Origin: Plasmopara viticola | Lineage: Eukaryota; Oomycota; Peronosporomycetes; Peronosporales; Peronosporaceae | Direction: 5' to 3' | Length of the DNA: 64,000 nt | NCBI GenBank assembly: GCA_001695595.3 | Contig: MBPM02000004.1 | Span: forward strand, 2,170,001 to 2,234,000 | In this document: piece after piece, positions 12,101-22,687 of the stretch | Layout: every line of letters begins with the position of its first letter | Numbering within the stretch: position 1 is the first letter of the stretch | Translations under genes and position numbers: made by a program | Notes under the pieces: model-generated | What the model was told of the DNA's origin: nothing | Databases searched by the model: none | What the model saw: only the letters and a program-made list of their open reading frames with translations

Positions 12101-12873
12101 AATGATTCTTCGACTATTAATTGGTTCGCCACCTTTGTGAATTCACAGAACGACTTACACTTTGACTGTCCAGAAAACCTTAATGCTTAGCGAAGCGGCA
12201 TACGTGGCGACCCACACACATGTGGTTGGCGCCCAAGATACCGTATCTCGTTTCTCATGAGATACAGCAAGCACATTCCACGACAAGCGCTGCTCGATGG
12301 AATTGCACCACTTCACGTGCATATCTAAGGCCTTGCCCGCATTGTCTTGGCCTATAGCCATAAAGGCCGCGAGCGCTGTTCACAAAAGCCATTTTCATTG
12401 AATAAAGTGCCACTTCGTGTAAGGCCCCTAATTTTAATGGCTTGGCTGAAATTTAATTGCACCGTTTAAGGCATGTGCTCTTGTCGCGTTTAGCACAGGG
12501 TCTTTCCAGCCTCTATGGTGGGGATTACCATCATTTAAGCATCCGAGCTCGGCGGCCCACCTACCATATCTGAGATTCTTGGCAATCGTGCAGCTCAATT
12601 AGCCGTGTTCTGTGACTTGCGCCTTCTAAAACCTTAATGCCATTTTTACGACCTTTTCATATAAAGTCGAATGTACACAAACATTTTCGTTTACGTTGCA
12701 GCCCATCCATAAAGGGGTCTCTTTAAAACGAGCCTCAAGTTTTTTGTGTGACACTAGCAGTATAGTATATACACTCCGTTTGTGTTCTCCACATTCACGG
12801 GCTTCATCTCTACAGCCATTGGGTTAATTCCGGTACTCATTAAGTAAAACAGAAATTGGTCAGCCTCCAACCA
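9140..12873. other. gene-free decayed DNA
   Basis: Apart from the glycosyltransferase 5' flank (about 9140-9280), only short open frames occur on both strands, none with a recognisable domain. Minus-strand frames at 10435-10674 and 12155-12361 are the longest that are not antisense to a known exon; I could not assign them. 12754-12957 minus is simply antisense to exon 1 of the C1D-like gene. Confidence 0.4.
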
Positions 12874-13523
12874 ATGAGCAGCGAAGGCGCCAAAGCGTTC
12901 GATAGTGTCGAACAGACGCTGGAGGCAATCGAAGAGCACCTCACTGCATTCAAGCAATATAATAATGAGGATTTGACACCAGCTTTAAGTCCCCTGGAGC
13001 GGGCGAAAATGCACGTCTCGCTAGGTACATAATCAATTTTCTGTTGACTAATAACTCCAACTTACTTTTCTTCCGCCAGCCTATACCATCAATGCACTCC
13101 TTTACATTTTTTTAAAAACACAGGGTGTATCAGCCAAAGACATTCGTCAGTCCTACGTAAAGCAGGAGCTAGTACGAGACATCCAACATTTCCGGTCGGA
13201 ATAAATAAGTGTCAAGTTACTGACGATATTTGGCTTCATTTTCAATCAAATAGGAGCGCGTAAAAGCTTTTATAAAAACGATGAAGGACGCGGAGGAAAA
13301 GTCAAAGGGGCCTAAAATCGTACTTGACAAGGACGCTTCGAAGCGCTTGATCCATAGTGCGCTAAGCGCCGATCAAGTGTACGTGGACGCAGTGAAGGCC
13401 AAGGAGGGAGAGCAGAGCAGCAATAATGCAAAAAAAGAAACCAATGTCAAAGCAGGAGGCAAGGAGAAGCGGAAAGACATGAAATTTTCTGTGAAACAGA
13501 ATAAGCGCCATCGAAGGAAGTAG
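12874..13523 (+). CDS. C1D/Lrp1(Rrp47)-like nuclear exosome cofactor
   Basis: A three-exon gene with no single long open frame. Exons are 12874-13024, 13080-13171 and 13254-13523, giving 170 codons. Intron 1 has donor GTACAT, acceptor CGCCAG and a good branch-site candidate TGACTAATAAC; intron 2 has donor GTACGAG, acceptor AAATAG and branch CTGAC. The joined protein carries the Sas10/Utp3/C1D signature: an N-terminal helix, LSPLERAKMHVSLA|YTINAL, then FLKTQGV and VKQEL|ERVKAFIKTMKD, ending in VLDKDASKRL. The splice joins restore family sequence exactly (QEL|ERVK). The C-terminus is strongly basic (KNKRHRRK-like). Family members bind the exosome nuclease Rrp6 and assist 3' processing of stable RNAs in the nucleus. 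It is convergent with PEX10, with 74 bp between stop codons. Confidence 0.88.
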
Positions 13524-13597
13524 TCATTTGAGTCATTTAACCTACACACATTGCGAAAGTAGAATGTAAACTTCAATTTTCGTCATTTTGCATTGGG

Positions 13598-14827
13598 TTA
13601 GACGTAGTTATAAACGCATCTAATCTGCTGAGGATGACTCTCCTGACGACAAAGCGGGCATTCTGCTTTGTTTTTTTGGCACCAACCCAGAATACAATCC
13701 CAGCAAAAGACGTGACCGCAAGGAGTTGCAGCGGGAACTTTTCGTTCGCCAAGACAGAGGGCGCATTTACGACGAGATTGCCGACCATTTACAACTCGAA
13801 TATTTCTTGCTTGTTGCTGAAAGGTTTCAAACGTTGATGCATCATACAAAAGCGATGAAGGAACCCTCGCCACTAGAGGATTTCCAGTCACTAGGCTATC
13901 GGCAGCTAAACTCGCTTTCTGCTCGCGCAATCTCTTCGGTTTCATGTGGTGTCCAAGCAGTTGCTTCATTGCCTTTACTAAGGTACCAACCAGCCGAATT
14001 GCTATCAAGTACCCCGGCAGAACCAAGTTTTTGTTAGGTAAAAAATACTTTTGCACGCAAATGTATTGCACACTGGTGATCCGTTTGGCCAGGTGTAAGT
14101 ACCGTGCAAAAATGTAGAAAACCGCGAGGTGGGCGCGAACTCCCCACTGCTTCATAGAGGTCAAGCTCAATTCGATAGATGCTGGAACAAAACTATTTTT
14201 CATCCGTGCACACACGACTTTGAGCTTAAGTATTAAATGATCCAGGAACTGAAGTAACTGCTGCGGCTTCAACCCAGCTACTCGAGTTCCTGACAGAAGC
14301 TGTAAGCATTCAGATTCGCTTGTAGTCGATGCCGTTACAGCTTCCTCTTCCACTTCAACAGCATCTTGTCGAAGACGCAATTGCTGCTCCATGTGCTCCC
14401 TAGGTGTGCGCGTGAGCAGACTTAAGTTTTTCCAGCCCTTTTGGGACCTCATCATTATATAGGGGGGCAACACGGTACACGCGAGCCACAGAGCATGGCG
14501 TCGAGGTGAAACAGGCTCCACGCGCCCAGAACTATGCTTAGTGATGCCGATAATACCACAAAACTCTTCGCCTAACGTCTGACTCGGCTGCCGCATTCCG
14601 ATGGATTGTGCATAGTATAGTAAAGAGGAGACTGCCGCCAACTCTGGCAGCAGTTGCGATAATAAGTGGGCACCACAGCCGCGCTCTAGCACCTCACGTA
14701 ATAAGTTCATCAGCTCATTCTCGTAAAGCGCATCTTTACTTTCAGCCAGAAGTAGCTCGGCGCAGCTGGCTGCTGGGAATGAGTTTGCAGCTTCTTGATG
14801 CATTGTTGATTTCCTTTTAAAAAACAT
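13598..14827 (-). CDS. PEX10: peroxin-10, peroxisomal RING E3 ubiquitin ligase
   Basis: An intact 409-codon frame. The N-terminal half carries the Pex2/Pex12-type helical region, with TLGEEFCGI near residues 84-92 and hydrophobic stretches around 110-125 and 230-290, consistent with membrane integration. The C-terminal RING is complete: C355-x2-C358, C370-G-H372, C375-x2-C378, C390-x2-C393 (C3HC4), reading PCGHVFCWDC and CPLC. With PEX2 and PEX12, Pex10 forms the complex that ubiquitinates the import receptor Pex5 for recycling. The length is slightly above the usual ~330-370, with an acidic EVEEEAV insert near 160-170. Start at 14827; Met-9 (14803) is an alternative. It is divergent from SmB, with 108 bp between start codons. 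Confidence 0.9.
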   Translation of the reverse strand: MFFKRKSTMHQEAANSFPAASCAELLLAESKDALYENELMNLLREVLERGCGAHLLSQLLPELAAVSSLLYYAQSIGMRQPSQTLGEEFCGIIGITKHSSGRVEPVSPRRHALWLACTVLPPYIMMRSQKGWKNLSLLTRTPREHMEQQLRLRQDAVEVEEEAVTASTTSESECLQLLSGTRVAGLKPQQLLQFLDHLILKLKVVCARMKNSFVPASIELSLTSMKQWGVRAHLAVFYIFARYLHLAKRITSVQYICVQKYFLPNKNLVLPGYLIAIRLVGTLVKAMKQLLGHHMKPKRLREQKASLAADSLVTGNPLVARVPSSLLYDASTFETFQQQARNIRVVNGRQSRRKCALCLGERKVPAATPCGHVFCWDCILGWCQKNKAECPLCRQESHPQQIRCVYNYV

Positions 14828-14935
14828 ATAAAATACTTAAACAGAGGTTTGTATTGAGTGGGGTAACAGAGATTCCCACTGCTATATCCGTGATCAAGTG
14901 GGGTGAACCTCGTGATCAAGTGGGCCATTATGGTG
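14828..14935. promoter_or_regulatory. bidirectional promoter between PEX10 and SmB
   Basis: Only 108 bp separate the two divergent start codons, so both promoters must be here or overlap coding sequence. A 14-bp direct repeat CGTGATCAAGTGGG occurs at 14889-14902 and 14911-14924 (22-bp spacing, about two helical turns). Each copy holds the palindrome TGATCA. A shared regulatory site is plausible but unproven. Confidence 0.5.
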
Positions 14936-15813
14936 ATGACCAAGAGCAGCAAGATGCTTAACTACATCAATTATCGAATGAAGGTCACGTTGCAGGATTC
15001 GCGCGTGCTCATAGGATACTTTATGGCGTTTGACAAGCACATGAACTTGGTGCTGGGCGATTGCGAAGAGTTTCGCACGCTAAAGGCCAACATTAAGTCA
15101 GCGGTTTTAGAAAAGCGTGTAGAGAAGCGACATTTAGGCCTTGTGCTTTTGCGAGGCGAGAGCGTAGTGTCGCTCACCGTTGAGGGTCCACCGCTCGCAA
15201 AGGAGAACGAAACTGTCGGACCGAGCGGTCCCGGCATGGCGCGTGCTGCGGGACGTGGAATCCCGTCAGCACCAATGGGTGGTCCTCCTATGGGACTTAT
15301 GGCACCCATGCGTGGTATTGGAGGTCCGGGTCCAGGATTAATGCAGCCCGGACAAGGTACGCTTTTGGTATCACTTGCTGTGTGCAAAATAATGAGCTGG
15401 CTGGCTCCAAATGATCATGCGAACAGATAAGTGATTGAGCGCACGGCTTATTCCGAACTCAGCTGATCATTAACTTGAAAAAAAAACACTACCTACGATC
15501 TTAGTATGATGGAGTTCACCCAGCTCATTTTAAAAAGCACAAGCGCAATGTGCAAGGTGATGTATAGAATACATCATTAATGATTTGTTTGTTTGCTGTA
15601 ATTGCAGTGGCGGCAATGGCACAACCACAAGCGTACGGACGAGGACGTGGTGTTCCAGGCCCTGGTGGTGGCATGATGCCGCCTCCACGACCGATGCCTG
15701 GCGTAGGAATGCCCCTTTCAGGAATGGGTCCTCCACCAGGAATGATCCCTCCTCCCGGAATGCGTGGGCCCCCAGGCCCGCCTCCGGGTATGCGTGGCCC
15801 ACCGGGTCAGTAG
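14936..15813 (+). CDS. small nuclear ribonucleoprotein SmB/B' (SmN-type)
   Basis: Two exons, 14936-15356 and 15608-15813 (208 codons); the intron is 251 bp with donor GTACGC and acceptor TTGCAG, phase 1. I chose the ATG at 14936 because [15 protein letters not shown] matches the conserved SmB N-terminus; an in-frame ATG six bases upstream is possible. Sm motif 1 ([19 protein letters not shown]) and Sm motif 2 ([20 protein letters not shown]) are intact and are joined by a basic linker. The tail is Gly/Pro/Met-rich with RGRG and [14 protein letters not shown] repeats, as in animal SmB. The protein is one of seven Sm proteins ringed on U1, U2, U4 and U5 snRNA in the spliceosome. Confidence 0.93.
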
Positions 15814-16054
15814 ATGAAGGCAATTGGATGTCGCTTTCATCGGCTCAGCTTGAGAGCAAGCTGAAAAGGTTGAGTTTTTGTCTGATAATAGCCCTGCGTA
15901 GACAGGCGCTACCCCGCGATTACGAAGACCACGTTAACAAATATGACTGCCGTATAAGTTAGAGTTTTTGCTTTGGAACACTTGGTCAATATTTATCATT
16001 TTTTATCTTATACGCCGACAATTATCGGCACCACGTAACAAAAATTTTTACGAC

Positions 16055-16721
16055 TTACACTCGGTCCCAGACCTGCTTTTCCGATTCATCGTCCACAGCA
16101 GTATGCTCCATGATAAATCTACCTTCTTTGTATCGTTGAGAGGTCTCCATGGCTCTGAGCTACACGCTTACATAAGCTTAAAATATAATATATTCAACGG
16201 GCAAGACGTACATATTTCCAGCCGAGCAAATAGCCACACTGGCCACACAAAACATCAGCAATGCTGTGCATTCCGGTCATCAAATATCGATCGCGAGGTG
16301 GGCGCATGCGAACATTGTACCTTACCAACAGACCACATTATTTTAGGAGCATACATCGACAAGTATCGTACTAATCGCCGCACATGCTATTCATAAGAAA
16401 AGCTCTGCCAAAGCGGCCAAAAAATGTTTTCGAAATGATATCATCGCGGTCGCCGACCATATTGCCACAGTCAGCACAGCAAAACGCATGTATGCTATTC
16501 ACATCACATATCTCCCGCAAAAGTCCGAAATTTTGGCTAACTCCGAGATTTGTGCCGATGCTTCGCCAAACCTCCTCAGCCAAGTTCAGCACTCTCTCAT
16601 CGTCTTCTTCGTCGTTTCTATCTAGACAGTCCGTATGCGGTATGTGCTGCCAGGTACTGCGGTTCTCCAAATACTCGATGCCCTTGCATCCGCTGCGAAT
16701 GACGGCGAGTGCCGGCATCAT
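16055..16721 (-). CDS. Yippee-like zinc-binding protein with N-terminal extension
   Basis: A three-exon minus-strand gene: 16384-16721, 16212-16320 and 16055-16159, giving 183 codons. Introns are 63 and 52 bp with donors GTGCGG and GTACGT and acceptors GTAAG and TGTAG. Exon joins restore the family pattern: CADCGNMVGDRDDIISKTF and GRFGRAFLMNS|M, then YLMTGMHSIADVLCGQCG, GWKY|LRAM and SQRYKEGRFIME. Zinc ligands are C82-x2-C85 and C138-x2-C141. Typical Yippee proteins are ~120 residues; here about 78 residues precede the domain, with an acidic RNDEEDDE run. The start is the first ATG after an in-frame stop, though an upstream exon cannot be excluded. Yippee/FAM-type folds act in cell-cycle and ubiquitin-related settings; the substrate here is unknown. 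Convergent with SmB, 241 bp apart. Confidence 0.88.
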
Positions 16722-16749
16722 TAGGAAATTTCGTATGTAATCACTCAAT

Positions 16750-18880
16750 AAATGACCATTTCATTAAAATATCCGGACTTTGCTTGAGGGTTAACTTTCG
16801 GACACCTGCTTTTGTGAAGAATGTAAAAAAGTATAAGCATTGAGTTTGTGTCTCAGCGTGTATTGCCTGCACTAAAATGTGAGCTGAATTTTAGGAGGTT
16901 AAACTCAGATTTTTTAAACTTAGCTTTATGGTTAACGCCATTGCTAGTCGCAGATTGCAAGTTGCGTGTTAGTATTGGTCTTAACATTAAGGCCAAATGC
17001 AACTTTTACAACTTTATACATGCAGTAAACTTCATTTTTGCAACATTGAATCATTTTTTCTACTTCCGAGAGCTTAAAGTACAATGTGCTCGATTGATGG
17101 GTCGAAGACAACGCATCTTTGAGATGTCTTGGCTTCAAAATAACGCCAAGCCGGGCGTTAAGAGCTCAAGTTCCGAGCACGGGTGAGTAGTCATCCATCG
17201 TGAGGTCGAAAAAGAGCGAAGATTGTCCTGCTTTTGATACAAATCGCAGCAGTCTTCAGGTAATTCAGTTTAAAGGATCCCGCAAATTTTGTAAAGCGAG
17301 ATAATTGCGTTACTTCACAACTACCTATTTGGCGGCGTAAAATAACGCCTTTACTTTGCTACTGCACATAGTATCCCTTCATCTCGTCGCTTTTCATAGT
17401 GAAGCACAGCAGGACCACTTTTGCCTCAACCTTGCGTCTTCTTTATAAGATCCTGCAAAATTTAGTGTATGCTCTTAAATAGGATCGCTAATAACGGTGA
17501 GGCCGAAGCTTCTTCGAGGCGACCCTCGAAGAAGGCTTGGCCTCACCCCAAATTCTTGGGCCCTAAAAAAGGAGCCGACCTCATTTGCTCATTTGATGCA
17601 TTAGCTTTACAGTTGGTACAGCTGCCGCACATCGCTGCGTAAACTTTTTGAATTGCATCGTAAATTAGCCTTCCTTGTAGTGATCTCTAGGCTTGTCTGA
17701 GGGCTCGAAGCGCACAACCTTGTAGGTACTCTATATAATAAATATGACACTGACATGGGCACTATTAGCCGCTCTTTGATCAGCTTACTCTGCCTTTACC
17801 AAATATAGAGGCACGTCAGACATTATTTGATACTTGAAGACGCGGGGATTGTAATACCTCTTGAGTTGTCCTACCTCAAATGCCCAATGTGCCATACACG
17901 TCTCGGGAAGCTTAGCGTACGATGATCCATGACTTCCATGGCTCAAAAGGTTCGATGGTGCGTTTTTCATCTTGCTCTTAAATACTGGCGTAATTTATTT
18001 TAAAGGTAAAAAATTGGTACTTCATGAGACTTTATCCTGAATAAAATCTCGCCTCATTATCGTAGACGGACATAATCGCTTCACCTTTGCTTCTGCTTTA
18101 GTTGTGCAGTCCTTTAGCAAAGTCAAATTAATGTTTTTGGGAATTTGGGCCCAAACTAACGACTTAGTGCTCTTGACTATAATGTGGCTCGCAACCAGCA
18201 CCTGGTGGACACAACTCAAAAGTTGAAAGCCGCGACACCAACAACATCGACTGTGTTCGTTAAGACATTTGCTTGCCGTCTTTGCTACGATATTTCCCGG
18301 ATTTGTATGACCGAATGTCAAGCCTCGAAAGAAAATATGCATCTTTATGCGAGCTCAAGTCTTTCGAGACAGATGTTGTGGTATCTCGCAACAAAAATCA
18401 AATCCTATCTCAACTGTTCTACCGCCGTTCCTACATATTACCCGACGTCAATGCCCCTCATTAACCTATCCCAGGTCACATTACGGCTTAAGCCCGTCCA
18501 CATCGAACAGTGGATGTGTCTGCATCTTTTTGACGAATAATAAACGTATACATCGAACCTCTTTCAGTTGTTCCCTTAGTATGCACATTGAAGTGCATGC
18601 GCAATTTAATCTCAAAAACAGCAATGGCTGCATACAAGGGTTGATTTAAGCATTCATCAATGCCAAATTTACAAGCTAAAATTTATTTCTTTATTCGCTC
18701 TCTCTTCGTCCGAACATTCTTCTAAAATGTCTTAGCTCTCAGCCATTCTTTTTCGTACTGCATTGAGACATTTTGTCTTTTGGATACAAATTTTCGATTT
18801 AATTACGCACGTAAGAAGGCTGGTATTAGCAAGTCGTTCAATCGCTCTTTCTCTCCAATTAGTGCCGCGAACGTCATCTA
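16750..18880. other. gene-free stretch with an inverted repeat and unassigned open frames
   Basis: A plus-strand open frame at 16848-17186 ends at a consensus-looking donor (GAGCACGG|GTGAGTAG), and minus-strand frames lie at 17785-17970 and 18022-18342. None shows a domain I recognise. They could be exons of a decayed gene or chance. Confidence 0.35.
17496..17547. repeat. 24-bp inverted repeat (hairpin)
   Basis: GGTGAGGCCGAAGC..TTCTTCGAGG at 17496-17519 and its near-complement at 17524-17547 match at 20 of 24 positions around a 4-base loop; the mismatches are confined to the middle of the arms. It could be a very small palindromic element, a recombination scar, or an RNA hairpin. Confidence 0.8.
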
Positions 18881-18889
18881 GCTTATTCA

Positions 18890-19335
18890 CGTAAATCGAC
18901 GTGATGAGGCAAAAACCGCCTTTTTATTGTGAACTTGTATTGCACATACTGCGCAGCACGTCTTTGACGAAACTCATTACTCGCTCTGTGGGACCAATGG
19001 CCCTCGTACAGCTTGCTGTGAGATTGTCCAGTCTACCTTAAGAACTCGTCTTTTTTAGGGAGCTCGTTAAGAAAGAGTCTTAATACATGGTCAAGAAACG
19101 GCGCTATTGTTCCGACACCATCGACCGTGTTCATCCCAATCACCAAATGAGCCATTTTGCTGAGTCGATTGTTTAGTGAAATCTGCCGAGTCCTTTGGCA
19201 GGTCATACAAAAGACTCATACTAATGATATGTTAACAAAGCAACGGCACCGGCAATCTTGCCTATTATGTGGCCGCTATCGGCGAGAGTTCCGCCCGCTG
19301 GCACAATTTGCACGTGTGCATACAATATGGGCTAT
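18890..19335 (-). mobile_element. Ty3/gypsy integrase relic
   Basis: Read on the minus strand, CKLCQR at about 19313-19296 gives the last cysteines of the integrase HHCC zinc site. Next, ISMSLLYDLPKDSADF matches the '.SMDFI.DLP.S..GF' start of the catalytic core. In a shifted frame, KMAHLVIGMNTVDGVGTIAPF matches 'KMAHFIP..........A..F'. Stops and frame changes make it dead. Together with the RT-like relic upstream (19996-20223) the gene order is that of a gypsy pol. Confidence 0.55.
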
Positions 19336-19995
19336 GAAAACTAGACGCTTACTGGTTTCTATGCCCTCTCTCAAATTAGATGATCTTTGAGCGGTGTATC
19401 GTGATCCTTTTCAGGATGCAATAGCTGTTTCTCCATTGTGATACAAGTGCTGAGTCACCTTGACCAGTGATGGCATACTAATGTTTTGCGTCCATCGAAA
19501 ATCAATGTAGTTTGCTAGTCGACTTTTTTCTGTCCGAGTATTTAACTCATTGCTCATAGCAAATTTCCGCACATGTCATCACGTATGTGTAACAAATTAA
19601 ATATGCGTAAACAAGCCATTAGTGTGTCATCATTTTATGAGCTATGTGATAGCGCAATAGCCAAAGCAATTTGCTTTGTGGCTAATAATTCGTCTAAAAG
19701 CGGTTCAATTCCATTAGAGGCGAGCCGAGAGCGTAGTGACTCATGACCAGTATTGATCGCGATAATTCACGGCCTAGCAGGCTAACGTGAAAACTGAACG
19801 AAATCATGCTTCACCTCGAGTAACTTTTGGTCATTCCAGGTTTTTTTTTGCAGCTTGATACTGCAGACATTCGATTGAGAGCGCTTGCAGCATAATAGTG
19901 TCAATGACAATAGTTTGTGCATCACAGATGGGACAAGATTGTCAATATATATTCGCTAATGCTGACACCAGCGCATTAAGTGCACTTTTGCCTAG

Positions 19996-20223
19996 CTAAT
20001 TTCGCATTAATGTTGTCGACAAGGCTAAGGACATTTTTAGTAGAATTTGCTGGTTGGAAAATCCGCCCAAAGTCACGATGACCTTGGTTTTAGCGGTAAC
20101 AGCGCAAAGGTCATTTTTCATCAAAGAACGTTTACAAAATAGCACTTTTTTGGGGGGGAAATCGTGCTTTTCTGCACAGCCATCGAGCTTGTTCCTGCGC
20201 ATACACTTGACTATTGCTCGCAT
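19996..20223 (-). mobile_element. Ty3/gypsy reverse transcriptase thumb-region relic
   Basis: A minus-strand frame of 75 codons contains PPKKVLFCKRSL, comparable to the gypsy RT 'L.P.K..LF...V.W.G' segment, followed by text (LGGFSNQQIL) that fits the 'P.T..ELQ.FL' block. Its orientation and position 5' of the integrase relic support one decayed element spanning about 18.9-20.3 kb. The palm YVDD box is not visible, so confidence is limited. Confidence 0.4.
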
Positions 20224-21215
20224 GCGGATATTAATGCCTTCGAAGCCTGACTTCTCATGTTCTGAATGTATATGGATTCAATGTGGACACAGTTATCCGT
20301 GCATACACTCTGTAGAGCCTAATCGCTTGCGTCGCCAGACGAATAAACGTCGAAATCGCGTTCGAGAGTGACCAACCACTCCCCGAGCGGATGCCACGCG
20401 GAGCGCTGACCTTGGTCAACGCTTAAACACTCATTTGCCAATTAAAATTCTTACTCTGTTTTACGTACTCGAGCGATCTGTACTATTTTCAAGCAATTGG
20501 CGTATATGCCAAAATGGATAGGGAAACTGGCTCGTTAAAAGTCTGCACGACGCGCCACTTGTCTTGGAATTCCCTTTTCACAAAACATTTTCGTCAACGA
20601 CGTCACACATAGAGTCACGCATAATTTAGTGTCTGAAATCAAGTTAATCTTACAACGTACACTTCAATAAAATTGTGACTTCGACGACTGATCCCGTGGA
20701 ACCATATTCTGGTAATCCTTTACAAAGGATGATACGGATCCAAAATTTTTCGGACTTAAAGATAAACTTCGAGTACTAAGTGCTTTTCGAGGCTACTTTT
20801 CAAACAGTGATAGAATGCCGAAATCTTCTTTATGTAGAGCGATTATGTCCTTAACTGTGCTGTCAGCTTAACTAGCTTTACCATGAGCGTTCCGCTAGCT
20901 CAAGCAGTATATTTATTATCGAGTAATTGCAGGCTGGGCTTGCCATTGACCGTTTCGATTTTCCTCTCTAAGAGGATATAGCCGAGCCATATCGTCTTGC
21001 CTATTATGCTTACTGAGGCCACTCTCGTCCTGGAATAGACGCCTTACATATCTCGTGCCTTGAACTGCCGTATTCTTTTTGGCAAAATCTGTTGTCTAGA
21101 CGCTACAAGACGCGCAATGTTTATCAAACGTTTACAAAATTGTGCATTGATGCACCGACATCTACATAGGCGTCCAGCAAAACGCTCTGTTCATTCGATA
21201 TATCTCTCAGTGAAT

Positions 21216-21286
21216 CATTTATGCACCAGAAGGGTAGTGCTCTGAATGCATACATTTATGCACCAGAAGGGTAGTGCTTTGAATGC
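21216..21286. repeat. 37-bp-period tandem duplication
   Basis: CATTTATGCACCAGAAGGG..GAATGC at 21216-21249 repeats at 21253-21286 with a single C/T difference in 34 bp, implying a recent local duplication in otherwise old decayed DNA. Confidence 0.9.
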
Positions 21287-22601
21287 CTCGAGCTCTCGCC
21301 GACTAGTTTCTATTGATCTCATGGTCTTACATCCATACATTGCACCATCTGCAGCAAGCGCTGCTTTTAACGAAAGAGAACGTACAGCTCCACATGCATC
21401 ATCCGCCTGCGACTTTGATGCCTTGGCTTAAAGCCAAACACGTTGTTTGTGGCATGTAGCGAACATTGCTTTCGATCATGCACAGTGAATAACGTGCTCT
21501 TTCACGTAATAAGACCTTTCCTATGCTGCCTAGGATTGACGCCAGCCATGTCAAAGTACCGCCCAGTGATTTACATGACACTCCGCGCGCAGTTTGTCGG
21601 ATTTCGCCTCCATGTTGAAGTATTGCAAAGTTAATAATGTGACACTCCATGCAAAGAGTGTCAGACTTCTACCAAATTGTCTTTGCTGAACACCAACCAC
21701 ATTAGCGCCGACATGAGGCAAATGCTGCTAATGTTGCCAATAATAGTAATTTATGTGCCAATCCACGTACTGAACGTTTCTCTACGGCATCATTAGTGCT
21801 TCTTTTTAATTTATTGAAAGACATTGGTCTACATAGCTCGATGTCCGCACCTATAGCGCTCCTCCTTCCAAGCTATGATAAGCCCATGACGCACCCAGAC
21901 CCCGCTCAGAGCAACGTGTATGATACCTTAGGCCTTTGACTCAGAGTTCGTTCACTCTAGCCACGCCATATACAATATGAGTACAAACGTTGCGTTCAGG
22001 TCCAAGGCCAAATAGCTTTAGACTCTATACAAAAATCGAGTACTTCAAGCCTATATCGGCAGAGGTCCTTGAAACAATCACCTTCACAAGGGTCTCTATG
22101 TGAATGGTAACATCAACAAATGGATGTGCTCGTAGATTCTCAGTATACAGCTGAATTTCTTAGATGTAGACCGTCCTTGTCGACGTCGAAAACTCGACAA
22201 GGTCGGGTCATGGCTTATATAATTCTCCACAGCTGCCTTGACAGCCGGTAAGCAAAAATAAAAGCATAATTTGTGCTGAAAAGTGCAAGGCTCTAAGGGT
22301 TTGAGCCCTGTCGGGCTCACATTTTCCGGCTAAGGCTGAACGGTACCTAGTTCTTTCCAGCCAAACCACCAAGTGTTGCTTTTTTGTTGTAGCATTTCAG
22401 ACGACTGGCATGACGAAGAAATTTTTAGCTTAAAGATGGGACATTTCACCCACGTAGCAAGCACCCAACAGATGGATCATCGAAGGATAGTCAAGGCTAC
22501 ATCGTCACCCGGTGGTCATCAGCATAGCTGGGATCATTTCGGCCGCCCCTGGCTGTGCGAGCCTCCTTCTATATGCTGTCAAGAAGTTTAACCTTGTATT
22601 C

Positions 22602-22687
22602 TTTGCCACTTTACGGCTTCTTCAAAGCCATCGGGATCATTATACACTATTTGCCACTTTACGGCTTCTTCGAAGAGATCAGGATCA
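22602..22687. repeat. 48-bp-period tandem duplication
   Basis: TTTGCCACTTTACGGCTTCT..GGATCA at 22602-22639 recurs at 22650-22687, with 34 of 38 bases identical. Confidence 0.85.

Noticed and set aside
12754..12957. Minus-strand 67-codon frame resembling a helical protein
   Set aside because: It is antisense to exon 1 of the C1D-like gene, whose plus-strand splicing rebuilds a known family.
15530..15823. Minus-strand frame across SmB exon 2
   Set aside because: Shadow of the Pro/Met/Gly-rich SmB tail.
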